NCBI GenBank assembly: GCA_945872875.1
Contig: CAMCBB010000037.1
Span: forward strand, 1 to 16,211
Reading direction: 5' to 3'
Length of the DNA: 16,211 bases
From: Flavobacterium psychrophilum
Lineage (GTDB): Bacteria > Bacteroidota > Bacteroidia > Flavobacteriales > Flavobacteriaceae
In this document: one piece after another, positions 1-5,696 of the stretch
How positions within the stretch are numbered: position 1 is the stretch's first letter
Layout of the letters: the number at the start of each line of letters is the position of its first letter
Translations under genes and position numbers: made by a program
Notes under the pieces: model-generated
The model's database searches: none
Seen by the model: the letters and a program-made list of their open reading frames with translations, nothing else
What the model was told of the DNA's origin: nothing

Positions 1-906
1 ATATGGGCGCATGCTTATTTGGCAATGACGCACTTAAATGCTGAGGGAGATGAGAGAATTAAACAAGAGTATTTAGTGCCAAGTATTTCTGGCGATAAAA
101 TTGGAGCGCTTTGTATTACAGAACCATTTGGCGGAAGTGATGTGGCAGGCATGCGAACCACTGCGATTAAAAAAGGTAATAAGTACATCTTAAACGGGTC
201 TAAAACATTTATCACTAATGGTGTATATGCCGACTATTATGTTGTAGCTGCAAAAACAAGTCCGGAACTTGGGAATAAAGGAATTAGTATTTTCTTAATG
301 GATACTAATATAAGCGGGGTTTCTGCAACAAAATTAGATAAATTAGGATGGAGAGCTTCCGATACGGCTGAAATTGCCTTTGATAACGTAGAAATTCCAG
401 AAGAAAATTTAATGGGTGAGGAAGGAAAAGGTTTTCCTTACATCATGCAGCATTTTGCTTTAGAGCGATTAATCATGGCGGTTAATGCACATGCAAGATC
501 AGAATATGCTTTAGAGTACACTATAGATTATATGTCGCAAAGAGAAGCATTCGGAACTAAAATAAATAAGTTTCAAGCACTTCGTCATACTATGGTAGAG
601 CACGCTACGGAAGTGGAGCACTGCAAAATATTTAATTATGCTGCTGTGGCTCGTTTAAATAAAGGAGAATATGTAGTGAAAGAAGCTACTATGGCGAAAC
701 TAAAATCTACTAAAGTTGCTGATGAAACTATTTATAGTTGTTTGCAAATGCTTGGTGGATATGGTTATATGGAAGAATATCCATTAGCTCGATTGTTAAG
801 AGATAGTCGTCTAGGTCCTATTGGCGGTGGGACTTCAGAAATTTTGAAAGAGATTTTATCCAAAATGATCATTGATAATCAAAATTATCAGCCTGCAGTG
901 AAATAA
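1..906 (+). CDS. Acyl-CoA dehydrogenase, C-terminal part (5' end outside window)
   Basis: FAD-dependent enzyme that introduces the alpha,beta double bond into an acyl-CoA during fatty-acid or branched-chain acid breakdown; cytosolic homotetramer or dimer in this family. The frame is open from base 1, giving 301 residues; full-length members have about 380-390, so roughly the first 80-90 residues are missing. Visible signatures are the CITEPFGGSD middle-domain motif (nt 115-144), the REAFGTKI segment of the C-terminal helical domain (nt 541-564), and the LGGYGYMEEYP and GGTSEI region near the end (nt 751-842). The position of the MCAD catalytic Glu is Gly (GGGT), while a Glu stands in the helix motif ALERL (nt 463-465). 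That arrangement is known from long-chain and isovaleryl-CoA dehydrogenases, so the catalytic base is probably this Glu. The exact substrate cannot be read from sequence. It is separated from rpsU by a promoter and is probably not co-regulated with it. Confidence 0.93.
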   Translation: MWAHAYLAMTHLNAEGDERIKQEYLVPSISGDKIGALCITEPFGGSDVAGMRTTAIKKGNKYILNGSKTFITNGVYADYYVVAAKTSPELGNKGISIFLMDTNISGVSATKLDKLGWRASDTAEIAFDNVEIPEENLMGEEGKGFPYIMQHFALERLIMAVNAHARSEYALEYTIDYMSQREAFGTKINKFQALRHTMVEHATEVEHCKIFNYAAVARLNKGEYVVKEATMAKLKSTKVADETIYSCLQMLGGYGYMEEYPLARLLRDSRLGPIGGGTSEILKEILSKMIIDNQNYQPAVK

Positions 907-919
907 TTCACATTTTATA

Positions 920-949
920 TTTCATAATTCAAATTAATTATTACATTTG
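920..949 (+). promoter_or_regulatory. Bacteroidota-type promoter of rpsU
   Basis: The -7 element TACATTTG (942-949) matches the TAnnTTTG consensus of the Bacteroidota primary sigma factor. TTTC (920-923) stands 18 nt upstream in the place of the -33 TTTG element, the same spacing as in the tRNA promoter at 2534-2563. Initiation is expected a few bases after 949, leaving a leader of about 25 nt before the rpsU start. The -33 element is imperfect. Confidence 0.7.
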
Positions 950-962
950 CACCCTTAACGAG

Positions 963-970
963 AGGAGGTG
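963..970 (+). promoter_or_regulatory. Strong Shine-Dalgarno site of rpsU
   Basis: AGGAGGTG (963-970) ends 8 nt before the ATG at 979 and is complementary to the 16S rRNA 3' end over eight bases. No other start in the window has a comparable site: hpf, tuf, secE, nusG, rplK, rplJ, rplL, rpoB, rpoC and the DUF3467 gene have A/T-rich leaders, and rplA has only a weak AAGG. The site therefore stands out in a lineage that rarely uses Shine-Dalgarno pairing. Confidence 0.9.
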
Positions 971-978
971 TCTATATT

Positions 979-1176
979 ATGTTAATTATACCAATTAAAG
1001 ACGGAGAAAATATCGATAGAGCATTAAAGCGCTATAAAAGAAAATTTGATAAAACAGGAACTGTTCGTCAGTTGCGTGCACGTCAAGCTTTCATTAAACC
1101 TTCTGTTACCAATAGAATGAAAATCCAAAAAGCGGCTTACATTCAAAACATGAAAGACAAATTAGAAAGTTTATAA
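979..1176 (+). CDS. rpsU: 30S ribosomal protein S21 (bS21)
   Basis: Small basic protein of the 30S platform next to the 3' end of 16S rRNA. The 65-residue product has the bS21 pattern: an N-terminal strand (MLIIPIKDGENIDRALKRYKR in part), then basic helices with the RARQAFIKPS stretch and a lysine-rich C-terminal helix. In Flavobacterium ribosomes bS21, with bS18 and bS6, holds the 16S 3' tail so that the anti-Shine-Dalgarno cannot pair with mRNA. A tyrosine at residue 54 (KAAY54) is, as I recall, the residue reported to stack on the rRNA 3' end in F. johnsoniae, and it is present here. The ATG at 979 is fixed by the strong Shine-Dalgarno site. It is monocistronic, with its own promoter and a terminator at 1199-1247. 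Autoregulation is likely. Confidence 0.97.
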   Translation: MLIIPIKDGENIDRALKRYKRKFDKTGTVRQLRARQAFIKPSVTNRMKIQKAAYIQNMKDKLESL

Positions 1177-1198
1177 TTAATTTTCTATTTAAATAATA

Positions 1199-1247
1199 AT
1201 CGTTAGTAGTTAAAGTTTCATAACTTTGTTACTAACGATTTTTTTAT
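1199..1247 (+). terminator. Intrinsic terminator after rpsU
   Basis: The left arm ATCGTTAGTA (1199-1208) pairs with TACTAACGAT (1230-1239). An inner AAAGT/ACTTT helix is separated from it by a small internal loop, and the apical loop is TTCATA-like. A run of seven T (1239-1245) follows. It ends the rpsU transcript and insulates the recombinase gene. Confidence 0.88.
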
Positions 1248-1292
1248 TGGTTTAATTTCAAATAAATCTTTCACTTCTTTAACTATTATAAT

Positions 1293-2186
1293 TTGACTTA
1301 TCCAAAAGCTTTTCAAGAATACCTTCAGCTCGAAAAAAATTATTCCTTGCATACGGTTAATGCCTATGGAAATGATTTAATTTTTTTTCAGGAGTTTTTG
1401 AAATCTAATTTTGATACAGAAAAGTTGGAGGAAGTAAATTACAGCATGATACGAAGTTGGATTGTATCAATGGTAGATGCAGGAGTTTCCAATAGCTCTG
1501 TAAATAGAAAAATATCTTCTTTAAAATCCTTTTACAAATTCTTACTAAAGATTAAAGTAATTGAGTCTAGTCCTTTATTAAAACACAAATCGTTAAAGAC
1601 GCCCAAGAAATTACAAATTCCATTTTCTGAAAACGAATTGGATTTAGTATTAAATAATTTAAAGTTTCCAGAAGGATTTGAAGGATTTCGCGATAAGTTA
1701 ATCATTGACCTATTTTACACTACCGGAATAAGAAGAATAGAATTGATCGGTTTGAAAATGCAAAATATTGATTTACAAAATCGCACGCTTAAAGTGTTAG
1801 GAAAACGAAATAAAGAACGAATACTACCAATTGTACCGGTTATTGCATCGCAAATTGAAAAATATTTAGCCGAAAGAACTAAATTAGTATCAATTAAAGA
1901 TTCGGACTATTTTTTCTTACTGTTAAAAGGTGTTAAATTAAATGATTCATTTGTATATCGATTGATAAATTATTACTTTAGTGATGTTTCCGAAAAGGTA
2001 AAAAAGAGTCCACACATATTAAGACACACTTTTGCGACACATCTATTAAATAACGGAGCCGATTTAAATTCAGTAAAAGAATTATTAGGCCATGCCAGTT
2101 TAGCTTCAACTCAAGTATATACCCACAGCAGTTTGTCGGAGTTGAAAAAAATCTACGGACAGGCCCATCCCAGAAACAAAAAATAG
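1293..2186 (+). CDS. xerC: XerC/XerD-family tyrosine site-specific recombinase
   Basis: The 297-residue product has the Xer length and two-domain layout. The N-terminal SAM-like domain (about residues 1-90) opens with the FQEYLQLEKNYSLHTVNAY pattern, and the catalytic domain follows. The full catalytic set is visible: Arg147 (TGIRR), Lys171 (VLGKR), His241 and Arg244 (HILRHTFATHLL), His267 (LLGHASL) and the nucleophile Tyr276 (TQVYTH). Such enzymes resolve chromosome dimers at dif. Length and order match chromosomal Xer proteins, not mobile integrases, and the gene sits between housekeeping genes. XerC versus XerD cannot be decided here, so the symbol is provisional. The start is TTG at 1293: the frame has a stop at 1263-1265 and no ATG or GTG between that stop and the conserved N-terminus. 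Confidence 0.9.
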   Translation: MTYPKAFQEYLQLEKNYSLHTVNAYGNDLIFFQEFLKSNFDTEKLEEVNYSMIRSWIVSMVDAGVSNSSVNRKISSLKSFYKFLLKIKVIESSPLLKHKSLKTPKKLQIPFSENELDLVLNNLKFPEGFEGFRDKLIIDLFYTTGIRRIELIGLKMQNIDLQNRTLKVLGKRNKERILPIVPVIASQIEKYLAERTKLVSIKDSDYFFLLLKGVKLNDSFVYRLINYYFSDVSEKVKKSPHILRHTFATHLLNNGADLNSVKELLGHASLASTQVYTHSSLSELKKIYGQAHPRNKK

Positions 2187-2209
2187 TAATAATCATAAAT
2201 TTAATAGTC

Positions 2210-2506
2210 ATGAAGGTAAATGTAAATGCGGTTAATTTTTCAGCTGATAGAAAATTGGTTGATTATGTTCAAATAAGATTAAATAAATTAGATAAATTTT
2301 ATGACAAAGTTGTTTCCACAGAGGTATTTTTCAAAGTTGAAAATACAAGTGATAAGGAAAATAAGATTGTTGAAGTAAAAGTCAATGTTCCTGGAGATGA
2401 ATTTTTGGTTAAGAAAAAATGCAAAACATTCGAAGGTGCTATAGAATTAGCTGCCGAATCTTTAGAAAGACGATTAATAAAAAGAAAAGAAAAAGTCAGA
2501 ATTTAA
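2210..2506 (+). CDS. hpf: Ribosome hibernation promoting factor, short form (HPF/RaiA family)
   Basis: This 98-residue protein has the beta-alpha-beta-beta-beta-alpha pattern of the HPF/YfiA (S30AE) domain. Features are MKVNVNAVNFSADRKL at the start, the helix LVDYVQIRLNKLDKF, a central VEVKVNVPGDEF strand pair, and a C-terminal helix FEGAIELAAESLERRL followed by a basic tail (KRKEKVRI). It is expected to bind the 30S subunit in stationary phase and block the mRNA and tRNA channel. It lacks the C-terminal dimerisation domain of long HPF, so it belongs to the short class, which in other bacteria works with a partner such as RMF or acts alone. It starts 23 nt after the recombinase stop without a Shine-Dalgarno site, so the two are probably co-transcribed. 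Confidence 0.92.
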   Translation: MKVNVNAVNFSADRKLVDYVQIRLNKLDKFYDKVVSTEVFFKVENTSDKENKIVEVKVNVPGDEFLVKKKCKTFEGAIELAAESLERRLIKRKEKVRI

Positions 2507-2533
2507 AATAAATGAAAATTTTATAAAAAATAT

Positions 2534-2563
2534 TTTGTAACATAAAATAAATACCTACATTTG
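2534..2563 (+). promoter_or_regulatory. Bacteroidota promoter of the tRNA-tuf operon
   Basis: TTTG (2534-2537), 18 nt of spacer, then TACATTTG (2556-2563) match the -33/-7 consensus at every fixed position. The 10-mer TACATTTGCA is identical to the one in the rpsU promoter. It lies about 40 nt before tRNA-Thr and most likely drives the tRNA genes and tuf, perhaps with read-through into secE and beyond. Confidence 0.82.
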
Positions 2564-2564
2564 C

Positions 2565-2592
2565 AGTCCGTTAGAAATAGCGGACTTTTTTT
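2565..2592 (+). other. Hairpin with T-run at the predicted operon start
   Basis: AGTCCG (2565-2570) pairs perfectly with CGGACT (2581-2586) around a 10-nt loop, followed by a run of seven T (2586-2592). It looks like an intrinsic terminator but begins 2 nt after the -7 element. The first bases of its left arm may therefore not be transcribed. Possible roles are attenuation, a 5'-end stabiliser, or end of the hpf transcript by read-in. Function is unknown. Confidence 0.5.
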
Positions 2593-2601
2593 ATTGCCAA
2601 C

Positions 2602-2675
2602 GCCAGCGTAGCTCAGTTGGCTAGAGCAGCTGATTTGTAATCAGCAGGTCGTGGGTTCGAGTCCCTCCGCCGGCT
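2602..2675 (+). tRNA. tRNA-Thr (anticodon TGT)
   Basis: The 74-nt cloverleaf has the anticodon arm GCTGA-TTTGTAA-TCAGC, which gives TGT. The D arm is GCTC/GAGC, the T loop is TTCGAGT, and the discriminator is T. CCA is not encoded (CAA follows). Two positions do not pair: A4 with C69 in the acceptor stem (GCCAGCG/CGCCGGC) and T50 with T64 in the T stem (GTGGG/CCCTC). The fold is otherwise complete and the gene is probably functional. It is the first gene of the tRNA-tuf operon. Confidence 0.93.
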
Positions 2676-2705
2676 CAAAGCCAGTAAGGTGTAATATTAA
2701 AAGTT

Positions 2706-2787
<82 letters not shown>

Positions 2788-2790
2788 CAG

Positions 2791-2891
2791 AATTTTCGTA
2801 TTAAAATTTTTACAAAGCTTGCTTTGTGAAAAAATTTTTTGAAAATTTAGTAAGGGTTCACCCTTACGGATCACAAGCTCACTTGTAATCC
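2791..2891 (+). repeat. Three consecutive hairpins in the tRNA-Tyr/tRNA-Thr spacer
   Basis: Hairpin 1 (2791-2847) has an outer stem AATTTTC/GAAAATT. Its inner stem is AAAATTTTTACAAAG (2803-2817) against 2822-2838, with a two-base bulge and a CTTG loop. Hairpin 2 (2850-2867) is GTAAGGG-TTCA-CCCTTAC, perfect. Hairpin 3 (2868-2891) is GGATcACAAG-CTCA-CTTGTaATCC with one mismatch, directly abutting hairpin 2. No open frame or tRNA is recognisable. It could be a palindromic intergenic element, a processing or terminator structure, or a structured RNA. It lies where many bacteria have tRNA-Gly. Confidence 0.65.
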
Positions 2892-2946
2892 TTGATGTCT
2901 TTAGGTTTTTAGCTTAAAGAGTGTTGGTGAAAACTTTACGTTCCTT

Positions 2947-3018
2947 GCCGACTTAGCTCAGGGGTAGAGTGCTTCCTTGGTAAGGAAGAGGTCACGGGTT
3001 CAATTCCCGTAGTTGGCT
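2947..3018 (+). tRNA. tRNA-Thr (anticodon GGT)
   Basis: The 72-nt cloverleaf has acceptor GCCGACT/AGTTGGC (with one G-T pair), D arm GCTC/GAGT, anticodon arm CTTCC-TTGGTAA-GGAAG (anticodon GGT), T arm ACGGG-TTCAATT-CCCGT and discriminator T. CCA is not encoded. It directly precedes tuf, as thrT precedes tufB in E. coli. Confidence 0.95.
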
Positions 3019-3078
3019 CAAGATTAAGAAATTTGAACACTAATAAATATATAATAACTAAGTTTAAAATTAATTGAA

Positions 3079-4266
3079 ATGGCAAAAGAAACCTTTAACC
3101 GTTCGAAACCACACTTAAATATTGGTACGATCGGACACGTAGATCACGGAAAAACAACTTTAACTGCAGCAATAACTAAAGTGTTATCTGATGCTGGTTA
3201 CTGTCAGGCAAAATCATTTGATCAAATTGATAATGCTCCAGAAGAAAAAGAAAGAGGTATTACTATTAACACTTCTCACGTTGAGTATGAAACAGCTAAT
3301 CGTCACTACGCACACGTAGACTGTCCAGGTCACGCGGATTACGTAAAGAACATGGTTACTGGTGCTGCTCAAATGGACGGTGCTATCTTAGTAGTAGCTG
3401 CAACTGATGGACCAATGCCACAAACTCGTGAGCACATCCTTTTAGGACGTCAAGTTGGTATTCCTCGTATCGTTGTATTCATGAATAAAGTGGATATGGT
3501 TGACGATGCTGAGTTATTAGAATTAGTTGAAATGGAAATCAGAGATTTATTATCTTTCTACGAATATGATGGAGATAATGGTCCTGTAGTTCAAGGTTCA
3601 GCTTTAGGAGGATTGAATAACGATCCTGCTTGGGTTCCAAAAATTATTGAATTAATGGAAGCTGTTGATGCTTGGATTGAAGAGCCAATTCGTGATACTG
3701 AAAAACCATTCTTGATGCCAGTTGAGGACGTGTTTACAATTACTGGTCGTGGAACTGTTGCTACAGGTCGTATCGAAACAGGAGTTTGTAATACAGGAGA
3801 TCCAGTTGAAATCATCGGTATGGGTGCTGAAAAATTAACTTCAACTATTACAGGTATCGAAATGTTCCGTCAAATCCTTGATAGAGGTGAGGCTGGAGAT
3901 AACGCAGGTATCTTGTTAAGAGGTGTTGCTAAAGAAGATATCAAAAGAGGAATGGTTATCGTTAAGCCAGGATCTGTAAAACCACACGCTAAATTTAAAG
4001 CTGAGGTTTATATCTTGAAAAAAGAAGAAGGTGGACGTCACACTCCATTCCACAATAACTACCGTCCACAGTTTTACGTACGTACAACTGACGTAACAGG
4101 AGTTATTTCTTTACCTGCAGGGGTAGAGATGGTTATGCCTGGAGATAACTTAACTATTGATGTTGCTTTATTAAGCCCAATCGCTATGAACGTAGGATTG
4201 CGTTTTGCTATCCGTGAAGGTGGTAGAACAGTAGGTGCTGGTCAAGTAACTGAAATTTTAGATTAA
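3079..4266 (+). CDS. tuf: Elongation factor Tu
   Basis: GTPase that delivers aminoacyl-tRNA to the ribosomal A site. The 395-residue protein has full length. Domain 1 carries G1 GHVDHGKT (residues 19-26), switch I RGITI (59-63), G3 DCPGH (81-85), G4 NKVD (136-139) and G5 SAL (174-176). Domains II and III follow with [18 protein letters not shown] and the C-terminal [16 protein letters not shown]. No catalytic residue is missing. It starts at the ATG after a 60-nt leader behind tRNA-Thr(GGT), without a Shine-Dalgarno site. Codon choice is strongly biased (GGT, CGT, GCT, TTA), as expected for a very highly expressed gene. It probably shares the promoter at 2534-2563 with the tRNAs. Confidence 0.99.
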   Translation: MAKETFNRSKPHLNIGTIGHVDHGKTTLTAAITKVLSDAGYCQAKSFDQIDNAPEEKERGITINTSHVEYETANRHYAHVDCPGHADYVKNMVTGAAQMDGAILVVAATDGPMPQTREHILLGRQVGIPRIVVFMNKVDMVDDAELLELVEMEIRDLLSFYEYDGDNGPVVQGSALGGLNNDPAWVPKIIELMEAVDAWIEEPIRDTEKPFLMPVEDVFTITGRGTVATGRIETGVCNTGDPVEIIGMGAEKLTSTITGIEMFRQILDRGEAGDNAGILLRGVAKEDIKRGMVIVKPGSVKPHAKFKAEVYILKKEEGGRHTPFHNNYRPQFYVRTTDVTGVISLPAGVEMVMPGDNLTIDVALLSPIAMNVGLRFAIREGGRTVGAGQVTEILD

Positions 4267-4286
4267 TTTTATTTCAAATAAAAATT

Positions 4287-4317
4287 CAGCAGAGGGTCTT
4301 TTTAGACTTCTCTGCTG
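4287..4317 (+). terminator. Hairpin between tuf and tRNA-Trp (partial terminator or processing site)
   Basis: CAGCAGAG (4287-4294) pairs with CTCTGCTG (4310-4317), and GTCT (4296-4299) pairs with AGAC (4304-4307). A G/TT internal loop lies between the helices and the apical loop is TTTT. The stem is strong but is followed by GCTTTTA, not a clean T-run, so termination may be partial. It could also protect the 3' end of tuf mRNA after cleavage. tRNA-Trp starts 14 nt later. Confidence 0.65.
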
Positions 4318-4331
4318 GCTTTTATAATAAA

Positions 4332-4405
4332 ACGGGCGTAGTTCAAGGGTAGAATAGCGGTCTCCAAAACCGTTGATGGGGGTTCGAATCCCTCCGCCCG
4401 TGCCA
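4332..4405 (+). tRNA. tRNA-Trp (anticodon CCA), CCA end encoded
   Basis: A 71-nt cloverleaf plus encoded CCA (4403-4405). It has a perfect acceptor stem ACGGGCG/CGCCCGT, D arm GTTC/GAAT, anticodon arm GCGGT-CTCCAAA-ACCGT (anticodon CCA), T arm GGGGG-TTCGAAT-CCCTC and discriminator G. It is the only one of the four tRNAs here with a genome-encoded CCA. It lies 18 nt before secE, so processing of its 3' end also creates the 5' end of downstream mRNA. Confidence 0.95.
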
Positions 4406-4423
4406 AAAAATATATATAGCATT

Positions 4424-4621
4424 ATGTCAAAAGTATTTAATTATTTTTCGGAGGCATTTGAAGAATTAAAATCAAATGTTACCTGGCCAGAATGGGCTGA
4501 AGTTCAAAGATTAACTATTGTAGTTGCTCTTTTCTCAGTACTATTTGCTTTGGCTACATGGGGAGTTGATGAACTTTGTTCTAGAACCATTGCTAGTTTT
4601 TTCAAATTGATTAAAGGATAA
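4424..4621 (+). CDS. secE: Protein translocase subunit SecE
   Basis: Small essential subunit of the SecYEG channel in the inner membrane. The 65-residue product has the single-span layout. An amphipathic N-terminal helix (FNYFSEAFEELKSNVTWPEW) carries the conserved W-P element before the membrane segment, and one hydrophobic span follows at about residues 30-48 (LTIVVALFSVLFALATWGV). The frame stays open upstream into tRNA-Trp, but the ATG at 4424 gives the family's usual N-terminus and does not overlap the tRNA. nusG starts 10 nt after the stop, the conserved secE-nusG pairing. There is no Shine-Dalgarno site. Confidence 0.95.
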   Translation: MSKVFNYFSEAFEELKSNVTWPEWAEVQRLTIVVALFSVLFALATWGVDELCSRTIASFFKLIKG

Positions 4622-4631
4622 TATTTTTATT

Positions 4632-5183
4632 ATGGCTGATAATAGTGTGAATAAATGGTATGTTGTAAGAGCTGTTAGTGGACAGGAAAATAAAGTAAAA
4701 TCTTATATTGAAACTGAAATTAGCCGTTTAGGAATGAGTGAATACATTTCACAAGTTCTTGTGCCAACAGAAAAAGTAGTTCAAGTAAGAGATGGAAAAA
4801 AAATATCTAAGGATAAAGTTTATTTTCCAGGATATGTTATGATCGAAGCTAATCTTGTTGGAGAAATCCCACATATCATCAAATCAATAACAGGAGTTAT
4901 TGGTTTTTTAGGAGAAGTAAAAGGTGGCGATCCAGTGCCTTTGCGCTTATCTGAAGTAAATAGAATGCTTGGTAAAGTGGATGAGTTATCTGTTAATGTG
5001 GATACTCAAGCTATACCATTCAAACTAAACGAAACAATTAAGGTTATTGATGGACCTTTCAATGGATTCAATGGAACTATTGAAAAAATTAATGAAGAAA
5101 AGCGTAAACTTGAAGTAATGGTTAAAATTTTCGGAAGAAAAACACCATTAGAATTGAGCTTTATGCAAGTTGAAAAAGTATAA
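4632..5183 (+). CDS. nusG: Transcription termination/antitermination protein NusG
   Basis: Elongation factor that bridges the RNA polymerase clamp and, through its KOW domain, Rho or the ribosome. The 183 residues contain the NGN domain (about 7-115: KWYVVRAVSGQENKV, then VYFPGYVMIE at 63-72). The C-terminal KOW domain follows (about 132-183: ETIKVIDGPFNGFNGTI and a final FGRKTPLELSF strand). Length and motifs match standard NusG, not the RfaH-like paralogues. It forms an operon with secE and is followed by the ribosomal stalk genes. Confidence 0.98.
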   Translation: MADNSVNKWYVVRAVSGQENKVKSYIETEISRLGMSEYISQVLVPTEKVVQVRDGKKISKDKVYFPGYVMIEANLVGEIPHIIKSITGVIGFLGEVKGGDPVPLRLSEVNRMLGKVDELSVNVDTQAIPFKLNETIKVIDGPFNGFNGTIEKINEEKRKLEVMVKIFGRKTPLELSFMQVEKV

Positions 5184-5206
5184 TTTTTGTTACATATAAT
5201 AAACCG

Positions 5207-5232
5207 CATCAATCGCTTCCAATTGAGAGATG
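5207..5232 (+). promoter_or_regulatory. Candidate L1 operator in the rplK leader
   Basis: CATC (5207-5210) pairs with GATG (5229-5232) and AAT (5211-5213) with ATT (5222-5224). An asymmetric GAGA bulge (5225-5228) and an 8-nt loop remain. In E. coli and other bacteria free L1 represses its operon by binding a short helix with an asymmetric internal loop at this place before rplK. The short stem here could serve that role. The match is to position and shape only, not to a checked consensus. Confidence 0.3.
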
Positions 5233-5247
5233 TAAAATTTTTAAAAA

Positions 5248-5688
5248 ATGGCTAAAGAAATTAGTAAAGTAGTTAAACTACAAGTTAAGGGAGGTGCTGC
5301 GAACCCGTCGCCACCGGTTGGACCTGCTTTGGGAGCTGCTGGAGTTAATATCATGGAGTTCTGTAAGCAATTTAATGCCAGAACCCAAGATCAACCCGGC
5401 AAAGTTTTACCAGTACAAATTACTGTGTATAAAGACAAATCGTTCGATTTTGTTGTAAAAACTCCACCTGCTGCTATTCAATTATTGGATGCTGCTAAAT
5501 TAAAATCTGGTTCAGGCGAGCCTAATAGAAAAAAAGTTGCTAATGTAACTTGGGATCAAATTAAGGTTATTGCCGAAGACAAGATGGTTGATTTAAATGC
5601 TTTCACAATTGAAAAAGCAATGAGCATGATTGCTGGAACAGCTAGATCTATGGGTATAACTGTAACTGGAGATTCTCCTCTAAATTAA
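5248..5688 (+). CDS. rplK: 50S ribosomal protein L11 (uL11)
   Basis: Protein of the GTPase-associated centre, binding 23S rRNA at the base of the stalk. The 146-residue product is full length. The N-terminal domain (1-72) has the proline-rich [22 protein letters not shown] motif at about 20-41, the region contacted by thiostrepton-type antibiotics. The rRNA-binding C-terminal domain includes [12 protein letters not shown] and GTARSMGI. It starts at ATG 5248 after a 64-nt leader that contains a small stem-loop (possible L1 operator). rplA follows 8 nt after the stop. Confidence 0.98.
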   Translation: MAKEISKVVKLQVKGGAANPSPPVGPALGAAGVNIMEFCKQFNARTQDQPGKVLPVQITVYKDKSFDFVVKTPPAAIQLLDAAKLKSGSGEPNRKKVANVTWDQIKVIAEDKMVDLNAFTIEKAMSMIAGTARSMGITVTGDSPLN

Positions 5689-5696
5689 GGTAAGAA

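Noticed and set aside
1293..2186. Integrase of a mobile element next to tRNA genes
   Set aside because: Length, motif spacing and housekeeping neighbours match chromosomal XerC/XerD; no att repeats, phage or plasmid genes are present.
2791..2891. CRISPR array or insertion sequence in the hairpin spacer
   Set aside because: No regularly spaced direct repeats, no transposase frame and no target-site duplication are visible.
2788..2946. Degenerate tRNA-Gly in the spacer
   Set aside because: I looked for the anticodon arm, the TTCGA T loop and a paired acceptor stem; none is present, so this is not a decayed tRNA.
4373..4423. Upstream extension of secE by 17 codons
   Set aside because: The extension would begin inside tRNA-Trp and adds residues absent from SecE proteins; the ATG at 4424 gives the family start.
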